The notes under the pieces: generated by a model | The model's input: only the letters and a program-made list of their open reading frames with translations | Told to the model about the DNA's origin: nothing | Database searches by the model: none | Shown: in pieces, positions 23,970-32,856 of the stretch | Numbering within the stretch: the first letter of the stretch is position 1 | Layout of the letters: each line of letters begins with the position of its first letter | Assembly: GCA_963717515.1 (NCBI GenBank) | Contig: OY970338.1 | Coordinates: 62,001-126,000, forward strand | DNA length: 64,000 nt | Source of the DNA: CAYXZQ01 sp963717515 | Lineage (GTDB): Archaea; Nanobdellota; Nanobdellia; Woesearchaeales; DSVV01 | Direction: 5' to 3' | Program-made: the position numbers and the translations under genes

Positions 23970-24317
23970 TTAACCAGGAATATAATGTATTTCATAATTC
24001 AGCCTATACATCATCGGCTTGAAGGACGTGCCTGATATTTCCACTTTGACTATCTCTATTTGGTCCATGATATCTTCCAGAGGATAATCTTTAACATGAA
24101 TGGTCTCATGATATCTCATACCTTTCAGGAGCTTGTTGAAGAGCGACTGCGCAAGGACCCTTTGCCTCAGTGTTTCGACAGGAAGGCCTAAGTTGATCAG
24201 CTCCTGTTTCATCTTGTATTCAGAGAACCATCCTTCCTGGTTTTTTGCAAGCTCTATGAGCTTATTTTTATACCTCTCTTCATACTGGATAGATTCTTTT
24301 ATTAAGCCCAACACCAT
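23970..24317 (-). CDS. Hypothetical protein, 115 aa
   Basis: A 115-residue soluble protein, not recognised. Helices dominate the first 75 residues ('YEERYKNKLIELAKNQEGWF', 'LRQRVLAQSLFNKLL'), then two or three strands ending 'MYRLNYEIHYIPG'. The size and a possible 'KMKQELINLGLPVETLRQR' helical hairpin are compatible with a winged helix, but I cannot show it. It converges with the zinc-ribbon gene with a five-base gap. Confidence 0.5.
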   Translation of the reverse strand: MVLGLIKESIQYEERYKNKLIELAKNQEGWFSEYKMKQELINLGLPVETLRQRVLAQSLFNKLLKGMRYHETIHVKDYPLEDIMDQIEIVKVEISGTSFKPMMYRLNYEIHYIPG

Positions 24318-24405
24318 TTTGCTATCAAAGAATAGTGACTAATATAAAAATATTTTGGTTCGATTAATCGGAATATATTTAAATCAAGCGGATTAACATT
24401 GAAAA

Positions 24406-26469
24406 ATGGCAAAGAAAATCCTTGTGACATCAGCGCTTCTCTATGCAAACGGCCCTCTCCATGTGGGCCATCTTGTCGAATACATCCAGACAGACATATT
24501 TGTCAGGTACCAGAGGCTCAGGAAAAGGGAAGTGCTATTCTGCTGCGCAGACGACACGCACGGCGCGCCGATCCAGATAAATGCCGAGAAGCTCGGCATG
24601 ACACCAGAGGCACTGATAAAGAGATTCTACAAAGAGCACAAGAGGGATTTTGCCGCATTTGGCATCAGCTTTGACAATTACTATACTACACACAGCGAGG
24701 AGAACAGGGCTTATTCTGACCTGTTCTTCAAGAGGGCCAATGAAAAAGGCTTCATATTCAAGAAAGAGGTGACTCAGCTCTACTGCAGTTCATGCAATAG
24801 GTTCCTCCCTGACAGGTATGTCAAGGGTGAATGCCCTAATTGCGGGGCAAAGGAACAGTATGGTGATGTCTGCGAGGTCTGCGGCTCGACATACAAGACA
24901 ACAGACCTTATCAACCCGAGATGCACAATATGCGCAAGCACACCTGTCCAGAAGTCTTCAGAGCATCTGTTCTTCAGGCTGAGCGCATTCTCAAAGAAGC
25001 TTGACAAGTGGCTGACAGGGAACAAGGTCCTGCAGAAGGAGATTGTGAACTCTGTAAGGCAGTGGATAAAAGAAGGGCTTAGCGACTGGGACATCTCAAG
25101 AGACGGGCCATATTTCGGCTTTCCCATACCAGGAGAGAAGGACCTTTATTATTATGTATGGTGGGATGCACCTATTGGCTACCTGGCATCGGCAGAGAAC
25201 CTCCTCAAGAAAAAGAAAGAAAATGCTGAAGAGTACTGGAACAGCTCAGACGTGATTCATTTCATCGGCAAGGACATTATCTATTTCCATTTCCTTTTCT
25301 GGCCAGCTGTGCTCATGGCTTGCGGCATGAAGCTCCCTGAGAACATCGCTGTCCATGGGTTTCTGACAGTGAACGGGGAGAAGATGAGCAAGAGCAGGGG
25401 CACATTCATAACTGCAGAGGATTTCCTCAAGGGTCATGATGCAGAGAACCTCAGGTATTTCTTTGCAGGCATGATAGGAAGGAAGCTCTCTGATATCGAC
25501 CTGAATTTTGATGACCTGGTATCCAGGGTCAACAATGAGCTGGTTGCGAACCTCGGGAATTTCTGCTACAGGGCGATATCGTTCACAAACAAAAATCTCA
25601 GCTCGGCAATCAAGGGTTTTGACGACGATAAGATGCTGATAGCAGAGATAGAGAAAAAGATAGCTAATATAGAAAAATGCTATGAATCCCTCAATCTCCG
25701 GGAGGCTGTGTCTGAGATAATGGCAGTGAGCGCTCTCGGAAACAAATATATGCAGGACAATGCTCCTTGGAAGCTCATCAAAGAGGATGAGCAAAAGGCC
25801 CGGGCAGTCATGGGACTATGCATAAATATCGCAAGAAACCTGTCTATATTGGTAAAACCCGTCATGCCCGGATTCTCTGAAAAACTTCAGACTCAGCTAA
25901 AGCTTGGTGAGCAGTCCTGGGATGACCTTGGTTTCACTCTCATCGACCACGAGATAGGGGAGCCTGAAATACTCATAAGCAAGATAGAGAAAGAGGCAAA
26001 TGAAAACTTTCCCTTCGACATCAGAGTGGCTATGATAATAAAGGCTGAACCTCATCCTGAGGCAGACAAGCTGCTTGTCCTGCAGGTGGATATGGGCGAT
26101 GAGAAACGCCAGCTGGTCGCCGGCCTTAGAGAGCATTACAATCCAGTGGATCTCGAAGGTAAGAAGATTCTCGTGCTGTGCAACCTAAAGCCTGCAAAAC
26201 TCAGGGGAATGGAGAGCCAGGGCATGCTGCTTGCAGCTGAAAAAGACAAACAGGTCAAAGTGATCACAGCAGATAAAGCAGTCCCCGGGGATCAGGTCAG
26301 GCCTGCTGATTTCGATATCAAGAAAGATCAGATAACAATTGACCAGTTCATCAAACTCAACAAGCTTACGGTCAGGAACAAAAAACTGTTGTACAACAAC
26401 TCTGAATTATTATCCTCTGGCAAAGAGGCCATAAGGATTGATATGCCGGACGGATCATCTGTCAGGTGA
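24406..26469 (+). CDS. metG: Methionyl-tRNA synthetase with fused tRNA-binding domain
   Basis: A 687-residue class Ia synthetase that attaches Met to tRNA-Met. The HIGH motif is 'HVGH' (residues 18-21) in 'NGPLHVGHLVEY', and KMSKS is at about 325-329. Four CxxC knuckles between residues 126 and 185 form a double zinc finger of the archaeal type. The C-terminal EMAPII/Trbp111-like OB domain ('FDIRVAMIIKAEPHPEADKL', about 530-625) boosts tRNA binding, and about 60 further residues follow. A TATA box near 24370-24380 suggests a leaderless start. Confidence 0.96.
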   Translation: MAKKILVTSALLYANGPLHVGHLVEYIQTDIFVRYQRLRKREVLFCCADDTHGAPIQINAEKLGMTPEALIKRFYKEHKRDFAAFGISFDNYYTTHSEENRAYSDLFFKRANEKGFIFKKEVTQLYCSSCNRFLPDRYVKGECPNCGAKEQYGDVCEVCGSTYKTTDLINPRCTICASTPVQKSSEHLFFRLSAFSKKLDKWLTGNKVLQKEIVNSVRQWIKEGLSDWDISRDGPYFGFPIPGEKDLYYYVWWDAPIGYLASAENLLKKKKENAEEYWNSSDVIHFIGKDIIYFHFLFWPAVLMACGMKLPENIAVHGFLTVNGEKMSKSRGTFITAEDFLKGHDAENLRYFFAGMIGRKLSDIDLNFDDLVSRVNNELVANLGNFCYRAISFTNKNLSSAIKGFDDDKMLIAEIEKKIANIEKCYESLNLREAVSEIMAVSALGNKYMQDNAPWKLIKEDEQKARAVMGLCINIARNLSILVKPVMPGFSEKLQTQLKLGEQSWDDLGFTLIDHEIGEPEILISKIEKEANENFPFDIRVAMIIKAEPHPEADKLLVLQVDMGDEKRQLVAGLREHYNPVDLEGKKILVLCNLKPAKLRGMESQGMLLAAEKDKQVKVITADKAVPGDQVRPADFDIKKDQITIDQFIKLNKLTVRNKKLLYNNSELLSSGKEAIRIDMPDGSSVR

Positions 26470-28194
26470 TCATGCCCTGGCTTTGCTGACTGCCTTCTTG
26501 AGGTTTGAGACATAACCGCTCTTCCTGCTTTCCCTGTACCATCTCGAGACTATCCTTCCGGCATAAGTCTTGATTATCAGGTTTCTCCATTTCCTCTTTA
26601 TCTCGCTCCATGAACTGACAAGACTCTCATAGAATATGTTTCTTCTTGGGATCAGACCCAGGCCAGGCCTAATATTCTTCATCCTCCGTGATTCAATGAT
26701 GTTCCTGGCAAAGCTCTTAGTGTAGAACATGGCAAAATGAAGGGGAAACCCAACAGTGGCATAGAATGCCCAGTTCAGCCAGTTACCGTAGTTGAGACCT
26801 TGAGTGAGGACTCCACCAAGGTATCTTTTCTTCATCAATAACCTCGGAAGCTCATGAAGCTCGTACGGGTCAAGCCCTTCAGGCGTAGGGTCATAGCAGA
26901 GGAACATGCCGTCGTACTTGTCCCAGCCTACCATCTCAAGCGGAAGCAGCCTTCCTTCTGACTCCAGCCTGCTCCTTAGCTCTGTCCCTGGAAGGGGGAC
27001 GGCATTGAATACCTGGACAGTGTCTATCCGTGCCTTATTGAAGAACCTCATATAAGCCCTTGCTCTCTGCTTGAGGCTGAGCCCTGACCTGAATTTAGCG
27101 TCACTGAACTGAGGGTAGCCAAACATGAACATACCATGGATATAGAAATGCTTTGACAGCTTCCTGGACCTCTCGAGAAGTTTCTCGACAGTTACACCCT
27201 TTCTCATGGATTTTAACTCTTCGTTTATCGGGCTTTCAAACCCGATTGCCAGGCTATTTATGCCTGCATATTCCATGGCCTCGATAAGCTCGGGGCTGTC
27301 TGCCACCTCAGAGCGGACCTGGACCATGATTGATAATTTCTTCCTGAATTCTTTCCTGTAATCGCCAAGCCTCCTGCAGAAGTCCAGGGCTTTTTCCTTG
27401 TCCTGTGTGAAATTATCATCAGTTATGAAGAAGCTCCTGTATCCCATGTCTGAATACCTGACAAACTGCCTGATGACCTTGTCCCTTGTGCAGACCTTGT
27501 ATCTTCCATACTGCTTGTTGACGACGCAGAACTCGCAGTTGAAGTTGCATCCTCTCCCCATGCTTATGGGTACAGCACTCCATCTCTTCCTAAGATATTT
27601 TATCAGTGTCAGGTCAGGGTCTCTCAATTCCTGGAGATCGCTGATAGGCTTTCTTTTACCGGTAAATACCAGCTCTCCCTTCTCATCAAGGTAGCTTATT
27701 CCCCTGATGTCCCTGATGCTTTTTCTGAAATCCGCTGCATCAGCGCCGAAAGCTCTGATGAGCTCCCTGATGGTCTTTTCCCCCTCGCCGTGGACAACTA
27801 CGTCAATACCTGAGCTGAGAGCTTCAGATGGCAATGCATCAACATGGCTCCCTCCTGCAATCGTCACTGCGCCGAATCCTCTGTACTGCTGGGCGAGGGC
27901 GAACATCCTGGGGACTGAATTGGTCATCCCTCCGTAGAAAAGTGCGAGCCTTGCAGGCTCATTCTCCTGAAGGAACCTGTGGTCAGGCATGCCAGTATAA
28001 TCCCTGGGCCCTGCATAGTTGTTCTCATCAACAGAATATGCATTTATCCCTGGCAGGTGTGACACCTGTGAAAGGACGGATATTATGCCTACAGGCGGCA
28101 TACGGACCCCTGAATAGATATTGTTCTGTGAATGCTTTGGATATTGTGGGATTATCCCAATCACAGTGATCTTGTTTTCTTTATTCATTCTCAC
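26470..28194 (-). CDS. B12-binding domain radical SAM protein
   Basis: A 574-residue protein of the BchE/MiaB-like class. Residues 1-160 form a cobalamin-binding-like Rossmann domain ('VTIAGGSHVDALPSEAL', 'GIDVVVHGEGE'). The radical SAM cluster motif CxxxCxxC is 'CNFNCEFC' at about 220-227 in 'SMGRGCNFNCEFCVVNKQYG'. The C-terminal 130 residues include a hydrophobic stretch and a basic end. Such enzymes do methylations or rearrangements using cobalamin or SAM; the substrate is unknown. It is tail to tail with metG. Confidence 0.85.
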   Translation of the reverse strand: MRMNKENKITVIGIIPQYPKHSQNNIYSGVRMPPVGIISVLSQVSHLPGINAYSVDENNYAGPRDYTGMPDHRFLQENEPARLALFYGGMTNSVPRMFALAQQYRGFGAVTIAGGSHVDALPSEALSSGIDVVVHGEGEKTIRELIRAFGADAADFRKSIRDIRGISYLDEKGELVFTGKRKPISDLQELRDPDLTLIKYLRKRWSAVPISMGRGCNFNCEFCVVNKQYGRYKVCTRDKVIRQFVRYSDMGYRSFFITDDNFTQDKEKALDFCRRLGDYRKEFRKKLSIMVQVRSEVADSPELIEAMEYAGINSLAIGFESPINEELKSMRKGVTVEKLLERSRKLSKHFYIHGMFMFGYPQFSDAKFRSGLSLKQRARAYMRFFNKARIDTVQVFNAVPLPGTELRSRLESEGRLLPLEMVGWDKYDGMFLCYDPTPEGLDPYELHELPRLLMKKRYLGGVLTQGLNYGNWLNWAFYATVGFPLHFAMFYTKSFARNIIESRRMKNIRPGLGLIPRRNIFYESLVSSWSEIKRKWRNLIIKTYAGRIVSRWYRESRKSGYVSNLKKAVSKARA

Positions 28195-28331
28195 CTGTTT
28201 TTAGGATAATGGAAATGAGGATCGGTTTATATGTTCTTTGATTATAAAAGCGTGATGCGTGCTTAAAACAGCAAGATTTAAATATCATGTATCCCACAAA
28301 ATCCGGAACCTGTTCAAAAAAGTGGGAAGTG

Positions 28332-31300
28332 ATGGGAAACCTGAAAATACTATCGATATTCATGTCTGCATTGATCATTACATTGCCGCTCAATACTGCA
28401 TATGTGATGGGCATGATAAATTCAGTAAAGGTGCAGGACAAGAATGGCCAAGACAGCTATGTTGCTGAATCAGAGGATTATTTCAAGATACTTGCTATGC
28501 TTGATTCTGAGACATCAAATTCCAAAATCCGGACAAATTACCCGTCAAACCTGCCCTTCGACGAATGCCATGCGGACGGTGGCCAATATGCATGCACATT
28601 CACATCAAAAGTCCAGGACATGAACAGCGGAAGGTACAGCTTTACAGTGACTGAGTATGATGATGCAGGCCAGCAGATGGACAAGGCAGAGAGCGAATTC
28701 TATGTAGATGGCGAGAAGCCGGTCATACCTGAATTCAATGCCAACCAGACAGGGGAAAACCTTCAATTCTCTTACATGGCAAGGGACTCAGCATGCCAGG
28801 GGTGCACAAACAAATGCTCCGGGATCAATTCGCTGGTGCTGATGCAGGATTCGACAGTCCTGAAGACCATCACCCCCAAGTCAGGTTCATGCGAAGCTTC
28901 AGGGAGCGGAGAGATTGCGATATCCTCTCTCGGCGAGAGTACCGGCTCAGCAGGAATCTGCCTTATGGCAATTGATAATGTCGGGCTGGAATCAGAGAAA
29001 AAATGCGTCAAGGCTGAAATAGATACTGATAAGCCTGAATTTGAAGGAGACCTGTTCAGGATTACAGACAAGGACGGGCAGAACATAACCTATGTCGCTT
29101 CTTACCCAATCGGGGCTTTGATTGAGATTGCTGTTTTTGACCCCCATCTGGACCAGGGCTCTGTAACAGCTGATCTTTCAGCCCTTAATTCTATTTCAGG
29201 CGACAAGTACAAGGATATCAAGGGCGCTTGCATGAGAGATGGCGATGATTATATCTGCTCTTGGGATGCTGTTGTTGACAAGGCAAGTGCAAACCCAAAC
29301 CTTTATTTCAGCGCATTGGACTCATTCGGCAACGCTGCGGAATTCAAAAAGAGCTTATCCATTAAATCTGATACTGTCAAACCAGAGATAGAGGGCATAA
29401 CTTCAAATTCAATGCCAGGAGGCAAGACGATAGCTTTGACAAGCGGAAATAATTCCATCAAAATCAGGCTGGACAGCTCAGGCTCCGGCTATTTGAAGAA
29501 AAATGTCTACATTGACCTGTCAGGGGCAGGCGGGCCATCGAGACTCAGGGCTGATACTTGCTACAAGGAAGAAGGGGGATGGTACTGCTATTTCACCCCT
29601 ACTCTAACAAATAGCCAAGGGTATGAGGGATATTTCACAGTCAAGGCAGAGGATGATGCAGGCAATTCAATGGTCTCAGAGCAATTCATGGTAGTTTTTG
29701 ACAATAACAAGCCAGTCATCAAGGACATCTCCCTGTCTTCAGGATGCGCTGTGGCAGGCGAGGGGCTGACTGTCGATGTTGTCGTCGATGATGAATCAGC
29801 CATCAGCATGACAGTGGATGCAAGCAGGATATCCACCCTGAATGATCCAGTAACTGCCGACTGTGTGGAAGATACCTCCGGCACTTACACATGCTCAGCA
29901 TCCATATACGACCTCTTCACATCCTATACAAAGGACAGCATAGGGATAATGGTCAAAGACGCAGCAGGAAATGCAGTCCATAGGGACTATTCTGTTGAGA
30001 TATGCGAGGCTGTCTCAGGCGTGACACCAAATCTCGTGAGCGCCCATGTCGGCGACATAACACCTGTCGACAAGAGGCTTCTCTCATACCTCCCGACGAC
30101 AGTATATATCCCTGTGACATTCTCGACAAGCGCACAGATAATAAGGGATACAGTGAGCTGTACAGGCTCATCAAGGAATCATTTCCTGAATGAAGGCTCA
30201 AAGGATTCGACTCTCGTCTCGAGGTTGGACAAGCAGTCTGTCGGGGAGAATGCCTCCTCCATTGTCCTTGACTGCACAATAGACCTTGTGATGAAGAAGG
30301 GTACCAAGGTATACAGCACCCCCGAGACAGAGAGGCTCAACATCACGATCCCGCTCTATAACAATCCATTCGGTGAAGTGAGCGAGAGCATGAAGGGCAA
30401 GATTGCAGGGGTCGACAGCGATATCAAGGGGCTCCAGGACGACATCGACAGATGGGAGCAATGGAACATGTGGCTGAACATGCTCTGCTCCATGGCAGAG
30501 AGCATTGGGAAGCTGAACTCTTTGCTGCAGACGATAAAATCAATATTATGGTCATTAAATTGCTCATTATCTAATTTCCCCCCTACAAGAGTTGAAGCAG
30601 TAGCCAACTGGATGACAGAATGTGGAACACTCTCAAAATTCAATGGTTTTGTGGAAAATTTCGTCTGGCCGACCGGCTTTGACCTGAGCATAACAGTTGG
30701 AAATGGAGTGAAATACGGCTGTATGCTCTATTCCTGCAGGCTCTGTGACTGGAGCACATACCTCAATGTAGGGGTCTCTGCTGCAGGAGCAGCATTGATG
30801 CCGAAAACCGTAACAAAGACAGCCTTAGGTGACCAAGCCCCTGGTATAGAGGAATATCGTCTATCCCAAATAGGGGGGCCTGTTGACTGGAATAGCATAA
30901 AATTAATCGATAATTCGATAGATCAGGTTCCAATATATTTTTCATGGACCAAAACACAGGCCAAGTCATTCGGAGACCGCTGGTCAGAGGCGGCCAAAAA
31001 GACTGAGCTGACATCACCTAGCGATTCGTCCAAGTGGGTCTATGACCCGTACAAGAGCATCCATTATGCAAGCACTTGCCTGTGCCTTCCAGGCTACATC
31101 TATAACCTGAAGAAGGACAGGCAGATAAAATGCCTGTACAAGACCTGCCTTGAAGAGAGCTCGAAATCCGGCCTTCCGACAGGCACCTGCGACAATTCAT
31201 ATGCAGAGAGGGAATGCCTCTATGTCGACAGCGCGCAGTTCAAGGAGCACGGCTATCTTCCTGCATTCGACAATATAATCAATGCCCTGGTCCAGATGCT

Positions 31301-31547
31301 TCCAGGAATTATCGTAGGTATAGGTTACGCTGCATCATGCCCTGACTACAAGCATGATTTTATCGGAGTGACCTGTGGAGAGCTCCCTGCGACTGTCTGT
31401 GAGAATATAAGGGCAGCGACATGCGGACTCTCTGCAGCTGCAACAGCGATTTTGGAGATGTCCGACATCATGGACGGCGGTCTGGGCTTTTCAAAATACA
31501 ACACAGACCTGGGAGGGACAGATTACTGCTCCGGAGGTGCTCCATGA
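28332..31547 (+). CDS. Large secreted surface protein with Ig-like repeats
   Basis: A 1071-residue protein starting MGNLKILSIFMSALIITLPL, a clear signal peptide. Residues about 100-560 hold four or five beta-sandwich repeats with recurring openings 'D.DKPEFEG', 'SDTVKPEIEG', 'FDNNKPVIKD', typical of Ig-like surface domains. The C-terminal half (650-1071) is Cys-rich with coiled-coil 'IDRWEQWNMW' and a hydrophobic stretch near 980-1005. ATG 28332 is chosen over a frame start 45 bases upstream because the signal peptide begins there. Its stop overlaps the next start. The block 28332-35067 looks like one envelope operon. Confidence 0.7.
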   Translation: MGNLKILSIFMSALIITLPLNTAYVMGMINSVKVQDKNGQDSYVAESEDYFKILAMLDSETSNSKIRTNYPSNLPFDECHADGGQYACTFTSKVQDMNSGRYSFTVTEYDDAGQQMDKAESEFYVDGEKPVIPEFNANQTGENLQFSYMARDSACQGCTNKCSGINSLVLMQDSTVLKTITPKSGSCEASGSGEIAISSLGESTGSAGICLMAIDNVGLESEKKCVKAEIDTDKPEFEGDLFRITDKDGQNITYVASYPIGALIEIAVFDPHLDQGSVTADLSALNSISGDKYKDIKGACMRDGDDYICSWDAVVDKASANPNLYFSALDSFGNAAEFKKSLSIKSDTVKPEIEGITSNSMPGGKTIALTSGNNSIKIRLDSSGSGYLKKNVYIDLSGAGGPSRLRADTCYKEEGGWYCYFTPTLTNSQGYEGYFTVKAEDDAGNSMVSEQFMVVFDNNKPVIKDISLSSGCAVAGEGLTVDVVVDDESAISMTVDASRISTLNDPVTADCVEDTSGTYTCSASIYDLFTSYTKDSIGIMVKDAAGNAVHRDYSVEICEAVSGVTPNLVSAHVGDITPVDKRLLSYLPTTVYIPVTFSTSAQIIRDTVSCTGSSRNHFLNEGSKDSTLVSRLDKQSVGENASSIVLDCTIDLVMKKGTKVYSTPETERLNITIPLYNNPFGEVSESMKGKIAGVDSDIKGLQDDIDRWEQWNMWLNMLCSMAESIGKLNSLLQTIKSILWSLNCSLSNFPPTRVEAVANWMTECGTLSKFNGFVENFVWPTGFDLSITVGNGVKYGCMLYSCRLCDWSTYLNVGVSAAGAALMPKTVTKTALGDQAPGIEEYRLSQIGGPVDWNSIKLIDNSIDQVPIYFSWTKTQAKSFGDRWSEAAKKTELTSPSDSSKWVYDPYKSIHYASTCLCLPGYIYNLKKDRQIKCLYKTCLEESSKSGLPTGTCDNSYAERECLYVDSAQFKEHGYLPAFDNIINALVQMLPGIIVGIGYAASCPDYKHDFIGVTCGELPATVCENIRAATCGLSAAATAILEMSDIMDGGLGFSKYNTDLGGTDYCSGGAP

Positions 31548-32014
31548 AAAAAAGGCTGCTGATGCTGATATTCGTATTCATGATCTACATCATCGCCGTC
31601 TCGGCGAGCCAGTTCATCATGCCATGGTATGCTGTCGAGGACTGGGAGATAGAGGCATGCTCCAAATGGGGAGGCACGACCCAGGCAACGACAATCAGTA
31701 CCGGGACAGTGGGCTCGTCATTCCTTGACCAGACGACAGTGACTCTCCAGGCGCAGAAGACTGTAATGAACGACTCTGACGGGAAGCTGACAAGTGTCTA
31801 CGAGGTAGCATGGTATTTCCAGCCTGTGCAGAATGACCAGTCGTACAAGGTCCAGCTCCTTGGACCAGGCAAGACAGATGAGATATTCAAGGGTTCATCG
31901 ACAGCAGTCAACGGGGACTCGGGCTATTATGCAGAAGAGACCTCATCCGGATTCGACAAGGCGAAGATAATTTATGAGACAGGTTCACTCCTTGTGCCAA
32001 TTGTTCAAAAATGA
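31544..32014 (+). CDS. Secreted or membrane-anchored protein, 156 aa
   Basis: A 156-residue protein beginning MKKRLLMLIFVFMIYIIAVS, a signal peptide or anchor, followed by a beta-rich domain. 'ggaggtg' lies 5-8 bases before ATG 31544, which overlaps the preceding stop (ATGA), so translation is coupled to the large surface protein. No family recognised; the partner role in the envelope block is inference. Confidence 0.68.
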   Translation: MKKRLLMLIFVFMIYIIAVSASQFIMPWYAVEDWEIEACSKWGGTTQATTISTGTVGSSFLDQTTVTLQAQKTVMNDSDGKLTSVYEVAWYFQPVQNDQSYKVQLLGPGKTDEIFKGSSTAVNGDSGYYAEETSSGFDKAKIIYETGSLLVPIVQK

Positions 32015-32024
32015 AGAGATAAAG

Positions 32025-32849
32025 ATGAAGAATGTAAAATCTGCGGTGAGAGGATTGAAGAGGACTTATCCAACAGCAGGGCTGGACTTGGCCCATTATG
32101 TTGTATTCCAGGCAGTCATAGTCCTCCTTCTGCTTGGAGTCGCAGCATTATGGCCATATGATGATGTAATGGCATCTTCAGCCAAAGTCAATGCGTACCT
32201 TCAGGAAAACGGCGCACTGCCCGGACTTGATACAGTATTCGGAAGCCAGATAGACCATGACGTCAGCCAGGTCAAGGGATTTTTTGTCGAGCTTGGTTCC
32301 ATCATAATATTGGCTGTAGCATTGATATTTTTCTTTTCAGGACTATTCAGGAGCCTAGTCTACAGCAGGTTCAGGGACAAAGGATATTCTCTTGTATATT
32401 TCAAGAGGTTCATCCTTAACAACACATTATGGCTATTATCCTGGCTTATAATCATCCTGCTGTGTGCAAAATTCCTTGTACCTGCTGCCAGGAACATAAT
32501 CATCATCCTTGCAGTTCTCCTATATATACATCTGTCGGTTATCTTCAGGCATCTGATGGATGAGAAAAAAGGGTATCTGGCTCTTCTTGACAGCACATTT
32601 GCAACAGGGTTCAAGAAGATTTATATCTTTATCGTACCTGCCCTTGTAATCTGCATCTCATATATCGCCTGGATAATCCTGTTCATCATGCTCATACCGT
32701 CTGCAATCATAAAGATATTCCCAGCCGGAACAAAGAATGCTCTCTCACTCGTGCTCGCTATTGTTGCAGTGCTCATGCTTTTCATGCTTACAGCCTTTGT
32801 CCGGCAGTATTACATCATTTCCATTGAATCGATAAAAAAAAGAGGCTAG
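32025..32849 (+). CDS. Multi-spanning membrane protein, 274 aa
   Basis: A 274-residue membrane protein starting MKNVKSAVRGLKRTYPTAGL. Hydrophobic helices are near residues 22-45, 93-118, 133-160, 165-182, 200-230 and 237-262. There are no transport signatures that I recognise. It begins 10 bases after the previous stop and is followed within 7 bases by the next gene, fitting an operon of secreted products where this is the membrane component. Confidence 0.65.
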   Translation: MKNVKSAVRGLKRTYPTAGLDLAHYVVFQAVIVLLLLGVAALWPYDDVMASSAKVNAYLQENGALPGLDTVFGSQIDHDVSQVKGFFVELGSIIILAVALIFFFSGLFRSLVYSRFRDKGYSLVYFKRFILNNTLWLLSWLIIILLCAKFLVPAARNIIIILAVLLYIHLSVIFRHLMDEKKGYLALLDSTFATGFKKIYIFIVPALVICISYIAWIILFIMLIPSAIIKIFPAGTKNALSLVLAIVAVLMLFMLTAFVRQYYIISIESIKKRG

Positions 32850-32856
32850 AAACAAC